Positions 54,432 through 63,603 of a stretch of 64,000 nt of DNA are shown here, one piece after another. The translations under genes were made by a program, and so were the position numbers. Below the pieces are notes generated by a model. That model searched no databases. It saw only the letters and a program-made list of their open reading frames with translations, and was not told the origin of the DNA. Position 1 is the stretch's first letter. Every line of letters begins with the position of its first letter. This DNA is from Nodosilinea sp. E11 (GTDB lineage Bacteria; Cyanobacteriota; Cyanobacteriia; Phormidesmidales; Phormidesmidaceae): positions 2,660,001-2,724,000 of the forward strand of contig NZ_CP136520.1 of NCBI RefSeq assembly GCF_032813545.1, given 5' to 3'.

Positions 54432-55502
54432 ATGAGTTTATATGCTGAGCTACACCGTCACCTAGGCGGCTCGGTGGTACCGCGAGTGCTGTGGCGCTAC
54501 TTTGAACGCAACCGCCCCGATCTCTCGGGCCAGTTTGCCGACTACCCGGCCTTTGAGCGGTTCTACACCCGGCCGCGCAACACCCTGGCCGAATACCTGG
54601 AGCTGCACACCCTAGTCGAGAGCGTGCAGACCCACGAGGCGCTGCCCTACTTTATCTACCGTCTGATTCGCGGGGCCTACATCTTTGAGAACCTGGCCTA
54701 CCTGGAGCTGCGCTACACCCCCTACCTACGCACCCCGGAGCACCTACCCCAAAATCAGCGCATTGAGGCGATGGCCGAGATTGTAGAAATCGTGGGCCGG
54801 GCCAGCCAGCAGCCCGAGTATCCGATTGTGACCAAGCAGATTCTCTGCATGCACTCGAAGCTGCCTGCTGAGGTCAACCGGGCGATTGTAGAACTGGCGG
54901 GCCAGTATCCGCAGTACGTGTGCGCAGTGGATGTGGCCGGGGGCGATGCAAAATACGGCGATCGCATTGATGAGTTTACCCAGCTCTACCAGCGCGCCCA
55001 AGACCTGGGCCTCAAGACCACCGGCCACCTCTACGAAACCACCGAGGGCGACCACCCCAAGCTGCTGCCTTACCTGATGCGCATCGGCCACGGCATTCAA
55101 ATCCCCCTGCGGCACCCAGAGTTGCTGCCCGAGGTGGCGGCGCGAGGCCAGTGCCTGGAGGTGTGCCCCACCACCTACCTCAAGACCGGCACTCTAGAGG
55201 AGATTCACCAGCTCAAGGTGGTGTTTGACCGCTGCTTTGAGGCTGGGGTTGACATCGCTATCTGCACCGACAATGCCGGGTTGCACAACGTGCGGCTGCC
55301 CTTTGAGTACGAGAACCTGCTAACCCACGATGTGATTGGCTTTGAGGAGCTGCAAGCCTGCCAGGAAGCCGCCTTTCGCCATGCCTTTGCCTGGCCCCAC
55401 AGCCAACCCCCCGCCACCCTACTGACTGACATATTGCAAGTGCCGTCTAGCTCACACCAGGACAATAGCGATGTGGGTGAGGAAATGCTAGCGATCTCGT
55501 GA
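54432..55502 (+). CDS. Adenosine deaminase-like hydrolase
   Basis: A 356-aa amidohydrolase of the adenosine deaminase family. It has LHRHLGG (zinc H8, H10), DVAGGDA, H199-L-Y-E202 in place of HAGE with the same spacing, RIGHG with H220, and CTDNAGLHNV with D280. The second Asp of the usual DDP is Asn281, and the segment after it differs from standard SLNTDDP. The catalytic Glu and zinc ligands remain, so deamination is plausible but the substrate may not be adenosine. It is divergent from purA, a link consistent with purine interconversion. GGAGG lies seven bases before the ATG. Confidence 0.8.
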   Translation: MSLYAELHRHLGGSVVPRVLWRYFERNRPDLSGQFADYPAFERFYTRPRNTLAEYLELHTLVESVQTHEALPYFIYRLIRGAYIFENLAYLELRYTPYLRTPEHLPQNQRIEAMAEIVEIVGRASQQPEYPIVTKQILCMHSKLPAEVNRAIVELAGQYPQYVCAVDVAGGDAKYGDRIDEFTQLYQRAQDLGLKTTGHLYETTEGDHPKLLPYLMRIGHGIQIPLRHPELLPEVAARGQCLEVCPTTYLKTGTLEEIHQLKVVFDRCFEAGVDIAICTDNAGLHNVRLPFEYENLLTHDVIGFEELQACQEAAFRHAFAWPHSQPPATLLTDILQVPSSSHQDNSDVGEEMLAIS

Positions 55503-56446
55503 GGCTAGTACTCTGCCATAGTTAAAATTTAGGCTTGAGCTGCTTGGATCTAGGCTTGCGAGGGCGCGATCGCATCGACAATCTTACCTGGTTCGACGCT
55601 CCAGCCCGCAGGCACACTACGGGGCAACCACCTACGTCAACCGGCACGGTGACCAACATTGTGCAGCCCTAGGGGCAGTTTACGATCGCTACAGACACAG
55701 TTAGGCATGTTTTGGTGCGATCGCTGGCCCGCTTCAATGAATTCGGCCTCAACAGGCTCACTATTTTCACCCTAGTTGGTGCGATTCCCGTTTTAGTGAG
55801 ACACCCGTTGATTCAGTTCTAAAACCCATAGTTTTAAGCTATTTAAGCTCCCCTCTGCCTCCCCTTCATGAAAGGGAGGTAGAGGGGATTTTCATGATGC
55901 ACCTGCCAAAATTTTTTCTGCAGATTAATTCATCTATAGCCAAAATCTGCTTTTTCTTAGAGTGAAGTCCAGCCCAATATACAGCTACCAGAGAATTACC
56001 CAAAGATACTCACATCGAGGCTAAAGCCTCTCGATTCTACAGAATTAAACTGAAACCCCTTTACCGTCGTGATTTTCTGGTTAGGTCAAGCAAGTCGATT
56101 AAATCTTACCCGTGCGGGTACTGTGGTCTGCGCACAGGCTCAATTAAGTTAGGGAAATAGCGAAAAAACCACTTTTTCGACAGCCAACAGCCCAGCCAAA
56201 ACCTGATCTGGCGGCTGCGTCAGCGGTGCTTTACGACTGTCAGAACTTCGGCTCAAAAGTTCTGGTTCACCCCCCTTTTGCCCTATGGATTACAGGACGA
56301 TATTCAAATTTTTGCAACGGCAACTCACCCCTGAGGGGCCAGCAGTCCTGGCGCTTCCGGCGGCCCCTCCAAAAGTGCAGGTCATCCAACCTGTCTTTGG
56401 CGATTCAATAGCCCATTCTCTAGCTCATTCATTGAGGAACATTGCT
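55503..56446. other. 944-bp gap upstream of the haloperoxidase gene
   Basis: It holds a long hairpin at 55850-55887 and, near 55570-55820, short plus-strand frames interrupted by a stop, such as ...GTVTNIVQP-stop then a continuing stretch to 55820, perhaps a decayed gene. The remainder is AT-rich. The haloperoxidase frame is open from 56285. Confidence 0.4.
55850..55887. repeat. 14-bp stem intergenic hairpin
   Basis: CCCCTCTGCCTCCC (55850-55863) pairs with GGGAGGTAGAGGGG (55874-55887) with one G-T pair; a T-rich tract (ATTTTCATG) follows on the plus strand. A possible late terminator or a dispersed repeat. Confidence 0.6.
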
Positions 56447-58132
56447 ATGTCTGACTGTTACCCTAACGCCCAACAGCGAGACTATGAGGGCCGTCGGGCC
56501 GAGGCCGCTCGGCTGCGTGACCAACAGCGCGACAATGCGTCAAACGGGTTTGACGTGACACCACCCCCTGTCAATGGGGATGAAGATCGGTTTAAGCACA
56601 TTGGCTTTCCAGGCTTTGCTTCCTTTACCAAAGGCTTGGCCCACAACGCCAACGGCCTGGTCGACCCCAGCTCGTTGCAATCGCTGCTGGATGCCTTGCA
56701 AGCCGGTACCCAAGCGGCCCTAGAGCAGGTTCAGCTGGGGGGTGGCGTGCGCAAGCTAGTGAATCCGCTGAATGCCTTTGCTTACCAAACCACAGGCAAC
56801 GACTCGAACGGAGCTCGCATTGCCGCTGCCCCCGCCTTCGCCAGCCGCAGCACGGCCATCGACATGGTAGAACGCTACTGGATGGCTCTCTGTCGCGATG
56901 TGCCCTTTGATCGATACGCTACTAGCGGCTTGGTCAGAGCCGCCTGCGACGATCTCAATGCCCTAGGGTTTGCCGATCAATTTGGTTTTGTCTGCACCCC
57001 TGAAACCCTCTTTAGAGGCCCCTATGCGGGCTGTGACGTTGGCCCCCATGTGTCTCAGTTCTTGCTCCAAGACTTTCAGTTTGGCAACCAGCCCATTCAG
57101 CAGCAGCAGCGCTATCCTCGGCCTGGGCTCGACTACATGACTGATTTAGATACCTGGAATCAGGTTAACAATGGGGATGTTGACCCCAGTGGTCTCGACA
57201 TCATTGATGGCAGCCGCTATATCACTACCCTGCGGGATGGTGGACAGTGGGTTCACATCGACTTTCCCCACCAGGCAGGGCTGTGGGCAACCATTATGCT
57301 GTTGAACGCTAAAGCGAAGCGCGCTAAGGCAATTCCCTACGGCATGAATCGAGCCATTACCACCGCTGAGCCCTTTGGCAGCCTGGGTGGACCAGATATC
57401 ACTATTCAAAGTGGGCTGGCTGGGGTCTACGCCCTTAAGCACGCCTGGTTCCAGAAGTGGTGTGTGCACCGTCGCCTGCGGCCCGAGGTCTATGCCCAGC
57501 GGCTAGAACTCTTCCGTCGAGGCATTTTGGGCGGGGCAGCTGGCAACCCCTGCAATGATGAAAAGTTCAACGATTTGTTTGGTGAGGGAGCCGAGGTTTG
57601 GCGGCAGACCAAGGTGCTCAACCGGATCTATGAGCACAACCGCCAGCAAAATATGGCTCAAGATCGGGGCGATCGCGAGGGTAGCTGGCTGCTGCCCATG
57701 GGCTTCCCCGAGGGGTCACCCACCCACCCGGCCTATCCCGGTGGCCACTCAGCCTTTGTCGCAGCAGCGGCCACTGTGGCCAAGGCCTACTTCGCCGACG
57801 GTCCCTTCCCGAACCCCAAGGTGCCTGTGGACGGTGGTTCTAAACTGGGCGACTACTGCGGTGAGCCACTGACCATCCACGGTGAGCTGAACAAGCTGAT
57901 CGCGAATGTAACGCTATTCCGCGATGGAGCTGGGATGCACTGGCGCACCGATGGCACCACTTCCGGGCCCAATGCGGGTGCTCGTCGCCCCGGCTGCGGC
58001 ATCGAAACCGGCGGTAATCTGTTGGGTGAGCGGCTGGCCATCAGCATGCTGCGCGATGCCCGCAGTACCTACCGAGAAGAGATAGGTGAGTTTGCCTTTG
58101 AGGGCATCAACGGTAACTCGATTCGGTTTTAA
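56447..58132 (+). CDS. Vanadium-dependent haloperoxidase
   Basis: Uses vanadate and hydrogen peroxide to oxidise halide to hypohalous acid; PAP2/VHPO superfamily, 561 aa from the chosen ATG. Vanadate-site residues, numbered from that start, are K337 and R345 in KWCVHRRLRP, H434 in YPGGHSA, R492 and H498 in LFRDGAGMHWRTD, and D502. The spacings equal those of the Ascophyllum enzyme (Lys341/Arg349, Arg480/His486). Two substitutions: Gly in place of Ser before the PGGH histidine motif and Phe before R492. I chose 56447 because GAGGAAC precedes it; an in-frame ATG at 56285 would add 54 residues. No halogenation cluster is adjacent. Confidence 0.9.
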   Translation: MSDCYPNAQQRDYEGRRAEAARLRDQQRDNASNGFDVTPPPVNGDEDRFKHIGFPGFASFTKGLAHNANGLVDPSSLQSLLDALQAGTQAALEQVQLGGGVRKLVNPLNAFAYQTTGNDSNGARIAAAPAFASRSTAIDMVERYWMALCRDVPFDRYATSGLVRAACDDLNALGFADQFGFVCTPETLFRGPYAGCDVGPHVSQFLLQDFQFGNQPIQQQQRYPRPGLDYMTDLDTWNQVNNGDVDPSGLDIIDGSRYITTLRDGGQWVHIDFPHQAGLWATIMLLNAKAKRAKAIPYGMNRAITTAEPFGSLGGPDITIQSGLAGVYALKHAWFQKWCVHRRLRPEVYAQRLELFRRGILGGAAGNPCNDEKFNDLFGEGAEVWRQTKVLNRIYEHNRQQNMAQDRGDREGSWLLPMGFPEGSPTHPAYPGGHSAFVAAAATVAKAYFADGPFPNPKVPVDGGSKLGDYCGEPLTIHGELNKLIANVTLFRDGAGMHWRTDGTTSGPNAGARRPGCGIETGGNLLGERLAISMLRDARSTYREEIGEFAFEGINGNSIRF

Positions 58133-58204
58133 TCAAAAACCAGCGACGATTCCTCAAGACTCGTCAAGGACTAAGACTGAATCCTGAATCAATCCCCCGA
58201 TGTG

Positions 58205-58229
58205 TAGGGGCGTAGCATGCTACGCCCCT
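58205..58229. repeat. GTAGGGGC-type palindrome
   Basis: GGGGCGTAGC-ATGCTACGCCCC is a perfect palindrome. It shares its GTAGGGGC edges with the 13011-13038 palindrome, so it is probably one of a dispersed family. Confidence 0.65.
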
Positions 58230-58251
58230 TCGGGGTTCCTGATTCTAAATT

Positions 58252-58283
58252 GGGGTTTCCCAACTCGGATTTGGGAAACCCCG
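58252..58283. repeat. GGGGTTTCCC hairpin
   Basis: GGGGTTTCCCAA faces TTTGGGAAACCCC around ACTCGGAT, an 11- to 12-bp stem. It may be the left end of the MITE-like copy in this gap. Confidence 0.6.
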
Positions 58284-58318
58284 ATTTAGAAGGGCAAATC
58301 CCATTCGCCCCCTATAGG

Positions 58319-58364
58319 TTGACCGTTTGGGAATCGGAGTGATGTAATGCGGATCTGGGCTAAG
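58319..58364. repeat. Diverged copy of the 40602-40647 repeat
   Basis: 37 of 46 bases match by hand count without gaps, including CCGTTTGGGA and TCGG and ATGTAAT. Indicates at least two copies of the element in 18 kb. Confidence 0.65.
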
Positions 58365-58447
58365 TTCACCGGCCTTGCGATCGCCTGATGGCGAGACCAG
58401 TTGTGAGCCGTTGGGCTTACCCATTGCCACATGGTTCATATATACGC

Positions 58448-58477
58448 AAAAAGCGCCCCCGAAAGGAGACGCTTTTT
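58448..58477 (-). terminator. psbA terminator
   Basis: On the minus strand AAAAAGCGTCTCC faces GGGGGCGCTTTTT around TTTC; the U-run is part of the 3' arm. It begins 20 bp after the psbA stop. Confidence 0.8.
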
Positions 58478-58496
58478 CAAATCAATGGACTAGAGA

Positions 58497-59558
58497 CTAG
58501 CCGATGATTTCAGGAGCCTCAGCGGTAGCGAGGTCGAGGGGGAAGTTGTGAGCATTGCGCTCGTGCATCACTTCCATACCCAGGTTCGCCCGGTTGATCA
58601 CGTCAGCCCAGGTGCCAATCACACGACCCTGTGAGTCAAGGATCGACTGGTTGAAGTTGAACCCGTTCAGGTTGAACGCCATCGTGCTGATGCCCAGTGC
58701 GGTGAACCAGATGCCAATCACAGGCCACGCACCCAAGAAGAAGTGCAGGCTGCGGCTGTTGTTGAAGCTGGCATATTGGAAGATCAGACGACCGAAGTAG
58801 CCGTGGGCTGCAACGATGTTGTAGGTCTCTTCTTCTTGGCCAAACTTGTAGCCGTAGTTCTGAGACTCGGTCTCGGTGGTCTCACGCACCAGTGAACTGG
58901 TCACCAGTGAACCGTGCATAGCCGAGAACAAAGAACCACCAAACACACCGGCTACACCCAGCATGTGGAAGGGGTGCATCAGAATATTGTGCTCAGCCTG
59001 GAACACTAGCATGAAGTTGAAGGTACCCGAGATACCCAAAGGCATGCCGTCAGAGAAGGAGCCTTGACCCAGGGGGTAGATCAAGAACACAGCGGAAGCA
59101 GCGGCCACAGGTGCGCTGTAAGCCACGCAGATCCAGGGGCGCATGCCCAGGCGGTAGCTCAGTTCCCACTCACGACCCATGTAGCAGAAGACGCCAATGA
59201 GGAAGTGGAAAATCACCAACTGGTAAGGGCCACCGTTGTACAGCCACTCATCGAGGGAAGCGGCTTCCCAGATGGGGTAGAAGTGCAGGCCGATGGCGTT
59301 AGAGGACGGCACAACCGCACCGGAGATGATGTTGTTGCCGTACATCAAAGAGCCAGCGACGGGCTCACGGATGCCGTCGATGTCGACGGGAGGGGCTGCG
59401 ATAAACGCAACCACGAAGCAGGCGGTAGCAGCCAGCAGGGTGGGAATCATCAGTACGCCGAACCAGCCCACATACAGGCGGTTCTCGGTGCTGGTGACCC
59501 ACTGGCAAAACTGCTCCCACAGGGAGGCAGATTGTTGTCTTTGGAGAGTCGTGGTCAT
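58497..59558 (-). CDS. psbA: Photosystem II D1 protein, E130 form with short tail
   Basis: Reaction-centre subunit of photosystem II, 353 aa, five transmembrane helices, thylakoid membrane. Ligands for the Mn4CaO5 cluster are in place (D170, E189, H332, E333, D342 and A344 as the mature C-terminus). Residue 130 is Glu (GREWELSY), as in high-light D1:2-type forms, in place of Gln. The tail after A344 is TAEAPEIIG, nine residues, where the usual extension is about sixteen. It is a single gene here with its own promoter at 59652-59629 and terminator. Whether other psbA copies exist cannot be seen. Confidence 0.98.
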   Translation of the reverse strand: MTTTLQRQQSASLWEQFCQWVTSTENRLYVGWFGVLMIPTLLAATACFVVAFIAAPPVDIDGIREPVAGSLMYGNNIISGAVVPSSNAIGLHFYPIWEAASLDEWLYNGGPYQLVIFHFLIGVFCYMGREWELSYRLGMRPWICVAYSAPVAAASAVFLIYPLGQGSFSDGMPLGISGTFNFMLVFQAEHNILMHPFHMLGVAGVFGGSLFSAMHGSLVTSSLVRETTETESQNYGYKFGQEEETYNIVAAHGYFGRLIFQYASFNNSRSLHFFLGAWPVIGIWFTALGISTMAFNLNGFNFNQSILDSQGRVIGTWADVINRANLGMEVMHERNAHNFPLDLATAEAPEIIG

Positions 59559-59628
59559 GATGGAAATAATTGCAGTTAGGTTGACTTAAGGCCCGTCAGT
59601 GAAGGACAGGCGGGGTATGTATGTCATT

Positions 59629-59657
59629 ACCCTAACCGGAATGTTGCGGATTGTAAA
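59629..59657 (-). promoter_or_regulatory. Likely psbA promoter (-35 TTTACA, -10 TAGGGT)
   Basis: On the minus strand TTTACA (59657-59652) and TAGGGT (59634-59629) are 17 bp apart. A start near 59621 would leave a leader of about 60 nt. The -10 is poor, as is common in cyanobacteria. Confidence 0.5.
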
Positions 59658-59699
59658 GAAGATGAATCGCTATCAAGCAGCGAATAGCTGCATCACCAC

Positions 59700-60431
59700 C
59701 TACCTCACCAAGCCCAGGTAGATTGCCCAGGGCAACACAATAAAGCCAACCGCAATCCCGGCCCCAACTAACGCACTCGCTCCGTAAACCACAGGTCGCA
59801 CCCTGGCATTGAGCAACCCGATGGATTGCAAGGCGCTCCACAACCCATGACGCAGGTGAGAGGCCAGCAGCACCATCACGGTGGTGTAGCCTACGACGTA
59901 GGGCAGTCTGTGAAAGTCTTCGATCACTAGGCGCGCTAGATCGCGTACGGTTTGACCACCGAGTTGGGTGGGGTAGTAAATGCCAAACTTAAAGTTGTGC
60001 AGGTGAAACAGCAAAAACACCGCCAGCACAGCACCCGTCACAATCATGGTGCGGGAGCTGAGGGTTTGGTAGCTGGGATTGCCCACCGATTGGTAAGTAC
60101 TATAGCCCTGGGGCCGGGCCTGCCGCCGCCGCACAAAAATCTCAATGCCCACTGAGGCATGCAGCAGCACCACCGCCAGCAGCAGTAGCTCTAGGGCATA
60201 GAAAGCAAACCCCAGGGTTTCGATCAAGTGGGCATAGGCGTTGTAGGCATCGCGGCTGATGAAGAGCACCAGATTGCCAGCCATATGAGCCAGCACAAAA
60301 ATTGCTAGGCCTAGTCCAGTGGCTCCAGTGATCAGCTTTTTACCTAGGGGCGATCGATAGAACCGCAGCAGAGGAGAGGCAGTGGGCGGCGGGTTATCGG
60401 TAGAGTCTGGGGATTTGAGGGTGTTGGTCAT
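59700..60431 (-). CDS. sdhC: Succinate dehydrogenase cytochrome b558-type subunit
   Basis: A membrane anchor subunit of a Bacillus-type (type B) succinate dehydrogenase or fumarate reductase, 243 aa. Five membrane segments are evident, with histidines in FVLAHMAGN, LLHASVG, LFHLHNF and SHLRHGLWSALQ as expected di-haem ligands. Its presence supports an SDH complex feeding the thylakoid quinone pool. sdhA and sdhB are not in the window. The stop of the upstream SirB1-like gene overlaps its start (4 bp, ATGA), so the two are translationally coupled. Confidence 0.9.
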   Translation of the reverse strand: MTNTLKSPDSTDNPPPTASPLLRFYRSPLGKKLITGATGLGLAIFVLAHMAGNLVLFISRDAYNAYAHLIETLGFAFYALELLLLAVVLLHASVGIEIFVRRRQARPQGYSTYQSVGNPSYQTLSSRTMIVTGAVLAVFLLFHLHNFKFGIYYPTQLGGQTVRDLARLVIEDFHRLPYVVGYTTVMVLLASHLRHGLWSALQSIGLLNARVRPVVYGASALVGAGIAVGFIVLPWAIYLGLVR

Positions 60432-61264
60432 GGTTCATCCTGCACGCTCTCGATTTGCTCAATCACTCGGCGAATTTCAAAAGCATCGGCGGCATCGGGA
60501 TATTGGTAGAGATAACGCTCTAGGTCAATCTGGGCCTTATGGAGTAGCCCCTGTTGGTAGTTGATCAAGCCGCGATCGCGCCATTCGCTCACGGCTTCAG
60601 GGTAAATCAGCAAAATGCGATTGATGGCATTTAGGGCCTTAGGTACATCTCGATTTTGCAAGTAAATTAGCTTCAGATTGGTCAGCATTCTCACCAAAAA
60701 CGTGGCCGGAGTAATGGGGGCCAGGTGCTGCGGTTCAAGCTGTGCCGCCTCGCCAAACATCTGTTTTAAGCGATGTCTACAGTCTTGCTCAAAGAGAATT
60801 TCCCCTTGGTGAAAGGGGTCAATAAACAAATCCATCTCATCTACTGTGGGGCGAATGAGAAAATGCCCCGGCACGCTCACGCCCACCATGGGAAATCCCA
60901 CCCGCTGGGCTAGCTCTAAATACACCAGCGACAGGGTAATGGGAATACCCACCCGTCGCTCTAGGACCTCGTTGAGAAAGCTGTTGCGCGGGTCGTAGTA
61001 GTCGATGCTGTTGCCGCGAAAGTTAAGCTCGGTAAACAGATAGCCGTTGATGGCGTGAATCATTCTCAGCGGGTACCGATCGGCAGGCAGTTGCTGGCTA
61101 AGGGTGGCTGCCATGCGATCGAGCATCGCCAGATAGTCTTCTACCACTAGATGGGGATAGTCTTCTTGGGCGATGTACAGAGCTGCCCTCGCTAGACTGA
61201 CCTGGTCTGGCGAACGTTGCAACTCATCGTAAAGATGCTTACTGGGCAATGCAGAATTCTTCAT
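60428..61264 (-). CDS. SirB1-like transglutaminase-fold and TPR protein
   Basis: A 278-aa protein of the SirB1 family. The N-terminal domain shows NGYLFTELNFRGNSIDYYDPRNSFLNEVLERRVGIPITLSLVYLELAQRVGFP and VPGHFLIRP; the cysteine of catalytic transglutaminases is not obvious, so enzyme activity is doubtful. Two TPR-like helices close it (LNAINRILLIYPEAVSEWRDRGLINYQQG). It ends by overlapping the start of sdhC, and its own start directly abuts the CruP-like gene (stop codon at 61265), suggesting one minus-strand unit. Confidence 0.88.
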   Translation of the reverse strand: MKNSALPSKHLYDELQRSPDQVSLARAALYIAQEDYPHLVVEDYLAMLDRMAATLSQQLPADRYPLRMIHAINGYLFTELNFRGNSIDYYDPRNSFLNEVLERRVGIPITLSLVYLELAQRVGFPMVGVSVPGHFLIRPTVDEMDLFIDPFHQGEILFEQDCRHRLKQMFGEAAQLEPQHLAPITPATFLVRMLTNLKLIYLQNRDVPKALNAINRILLIYPEAVSEWRDRGLINYQQGLLHKAQIDLERYLYQYPDAADAFEIRRVIEQIESVQDEP

Positions 61265-62812
61265 TTAAGCGTCGTAGTCCTTGCCGCTGCCGTAGAACAG
61301 CCTGTCTTGCCAACGATGGCTATAGTATCGCTGAACCGGAGGCAGTGACTCAAATACGGGCCCAAGGGCACGAACTAGGGGTGCTAAAGCGCTGTACCCG
61401 GCCAGACTACCATAGTGCCCCAACCAATTGGCCAAAGCCCCTATCCCTACCTGAGGAATGATTTTAGTCACCAAACCTGGATATTTTAACGACGTCGCCG
61501 CCAGGGTCTTGCTCAGAGCCTGAAATTGCACCACATCCTGCAAAAAGGGTTTGAGGGTTGGCTCTCCCAGCCCTGCCATAGCGGTAAAAATTGCCGTCAG
61601 CATCGTGTTGATGTGCTGGTCAGAGAGAGATTGATCTACCCGTACGCTCATCGATTTCTGAAAAAGCCAGGTGACAGATAGATTGGGCTGGTAGGGCTGA
61701 AGGGCACCGAGAGCAGAGGCGGTGAGGCGATCGCATCCTAGAGCCTCATCAATTCCTGTTACCAACCGCTCTAGATGGCGAATCATGGCTCCAAACCCGC
61801 CGAAGCTGAGTGGTGACTGGCTACCACTGCTGTCGCCCACCGCCAGGGTGCGCCCCCAGGGATATCGCAGCGGGCTGTTTTTGTAGCAGGGAAAAAAGCC
61901 AAACAGCGCCCGTTTGACCTGCAAATCGGCCAGGGTCACGCCCTGATACTCCGGTAGCAGCGTCCAATATTCTTCAAAAAACTCGCTCAGACTCAGCCGC
62001 CGGGGGTCGGCATCCATATAGCTAAACATATAGGTGGTGCGCCCATCCCGCGCCGGAAATGCCTCCCAAAAGTACTGGCACTGGTGCCGCAGGGGAGTGA
62101 ACGAGGCGATCAAATCCCCTGTGTCATTTTGAGGAAAGCCCTGGGCACAGGTACCCACCACCAGGCACACCGCATCGGGCTTGGCGGCCCCCCGCGCCTG
62201 GTTGACCAGGGGCGAAAAGTGCCCCATAGCGTCGATCAGCAACCGCGTGGTTAGGGATTCACCCGCTTTGACCAGCACCCCGTTAGGATGCACCCAGGCC
62301 GAGTCAAAGGCGGTGTGCTCAAACAGCTTGCCCCCCGCCTGTAAAAACTTAGCCTTGAGCTGCTCTAGCAGCTCTCTAGGGTCTATCCCGACATTCAGCA
62401 CATCCTCCACCCAGAGAGGGTCTCCATCGCCAAACTGAATGCGGGCGGGGTTGTACTCTGAGGCGATCGCAGAATCTAGCTCGGTTTCTGTCAACAGCCC
62501 CAGGTCTACCAGCGCCGCCAGTTCCCGCCGCGAGATGTTCCACTCTTGCTCGCGCCCCTGGAGCACACCGCGCTCTAGCAAGGCCACGCGCCAGCCCCGT
62601 TGGGCCAGCCCGGCCCCCACCAGCACCCCCAGGGTGCCACCGCAGATCACCACATCCCACTCGATCGATGCTAGCGGCGTTGTAGCCTGGTGAATAACTT
62701 GTGTGGCAGGTAGGCTGCCGGTGCGGTAGCGCAGCCACAGCTCGTCGGCCCGCTGAAGGCCCATCAGGGGATTGCCGGGCAGACCCGAGAGCATGCGTTC
62801 AGTCAGCGTCAT
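61265..62812 (-). CDS. cruP: CruP-type FAD-dependent oxidoreductase (lycopene cyclase paralogue)
   Basis: A 515-aa flavoprotein. The N-terminal FAD motif is WDVVICGGTLGVLVGAGLAQRGWRVALLERG. It then shows EWNISRRELAALVDLGLLTE, NPARIQFGDGDPLWVEDVLNVGIDPRELLEQLKAKFLQAGGKLFE and ALFGFFPCYKNSPL, matching the plant/cyanobacterial CruP group as I recall it. CruA is the carotenoid cyclase; CruP is reported to limit an oxidised lycopene derivative. No carotenoid gene is adjacent. Which of CruA and CruP this is needs a tree. Confidence 0.72.
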   Translation of the reverse strand: MTLTERMLSGLPGNPLMGLQRADELWLRYRTGSLPATQVIHQATTPLASIEWDVVICGGTLGVLVGAGLAQRGWRVALLERGVLQGREQEWNISRRELAALVDLGLLTETELDSAIASEYNPARIQFGDGDPLWVEDVLNVGIDPRELLEQLKAKFLQAGGKLFEHTAFDSAWVHPNGVLVKAGESLTTRLLIDAMGHFSPLVNQARGAAKPDAVCLVVGTCAQGFPQNDTGDLIASFTPLRHQCQYFWEAFPARDGRTTYMFSYMDADPRRLSLSEFFEEYWTLLPEYQGVTLADLQVKRALFGFFPCYKNSPLRYPWGRTLAVGDSSGSQSPLSFGGFGAMIRHLERLVTGIDEALGCDRLTASALGALQPYQPNLSVTWLFQKSMSVRVDQSLSDQHINTMLTAIFTAMAGLGEPTLKPFLQDVVQFQALSKTLAATSLKYPGLVTKIIPQVGIGALANWLGHYGSLAGYSALAPLVRALGPVFESLPPVQRYYSHRWQDRLFYGSGKDYDA

Positions 62813-62913
62813 GGCAAAAGACTCAGCAGATACTCTTAGCGTAGGTCATATCTGCGGAGCGATCGGCAAGAGAGTGTTGCCGCGCCTGGGTGAACAACAA
62901 CAGGCCCTGAGAC

Positions 62914-63603
62914 CTAGGACTGGATAGGGTCTTCTTTTTGCTGGCGCAGCAGCTCGACTCCGCGAGAGGTGCCAATGCGGGTAGCGCCTTCTTGCACCAG
63001 GGCTACCGCCTGGGCGGCGGTGCCAATACCGCCCGAGGCTTTAATGCCCACCCGCCCCTGGGTGAGTTGCCAGAGCTGGCGCACGACTTCGACCGTGGCT
63101 CCGCCCTGCCAACCGGTGCTGGTTTTGAGAAAGCTCACTCCGGCATCCATACAGACTTCGGCCGCAAGGGCGATCTCAGCAGAGCTGAGAACGGCAGTTT
63201 CGAGAATGGCTTTGACCAGGAGACCCGTTTCTTCGCAGATGGTGGCGATTTCGCGATGAATGGCTTCTGTTTTACCCTCTTTGAGCCAGCCCAGGTTGAT
63301 CACCACGTCGAGTTCGTCAGCACCACGCTCAGCGGCCTCTTGGGCTTCATAGAGCTTAGTGGCTGAGGTGGCGGCCCCGGTGGGAAAGCCAATTACAGTA
63401 CAGACTTTGACCTTGCTGTTGTGCAACAGATCGACGGCCTGGGCCACATGGCTAGGGGCAATGCACACCGCCGCAAACCCGTAGCGATCGCACTCTGCAC
63501 ACCACTGGGCCACCTGCTCTGAGGTTGCGATGGGGTTGAGCAGCGAGTGATCTATATAAGGTGCTAGATCGATCCCCTCTTCTGCCGTGGGTCGTCGGGT
63601 CAT
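62914..63603 (-). CDS. deoC: Deoxyribose-phosphate aldolase
   Basis: Cleaves 2-deoxyribose-5-phosphate in deoxynucleoside catabolism; class I aldolase of 229 aa. The Schiff-base lysine is in FLKTSTGW, and [11 protein letters not shown] and the opening IDHSLLNP are typical; [10 protein letters not shown] and [15 protein letters not shown] are also present. ATG at 63603. Upstream at 63692-63724 are two CACTATATAGCG repeats 21 bp apart, a possible operator. Confidence 0.96.
   Translation of the reverse strand: MTRRPTAEEGIDLAPYIDHSLLNPIATSEQVAQWCAECDRYGFAAVCIAPSHVAQAVDLLHNSKVKVCTVIGFPTGAATSATKLYEAQEAAERGADELDVVINLGWLKEGKTEAIHREIATICEETGLLVKAILETAVLSSAEIALAAEVCMDAGVSFLKTSTGWQGGATVEVVRQLWQLTQGRVGIKASGGIGTAAQAVALVQEGATRIGTSRGVELLRQQKEDPIQS

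Larger units (their letters stand above)
58133..58496. other. 364-bp gap with repeats and the psbA terminator
   Basis: Holds the palindrome at 58205-58229, a hairpin at 58252-58283, the 46-bp copy of the MITE-like right end at 58319-58364 and the psbA terminator. No gene. Confidence 0.6.
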
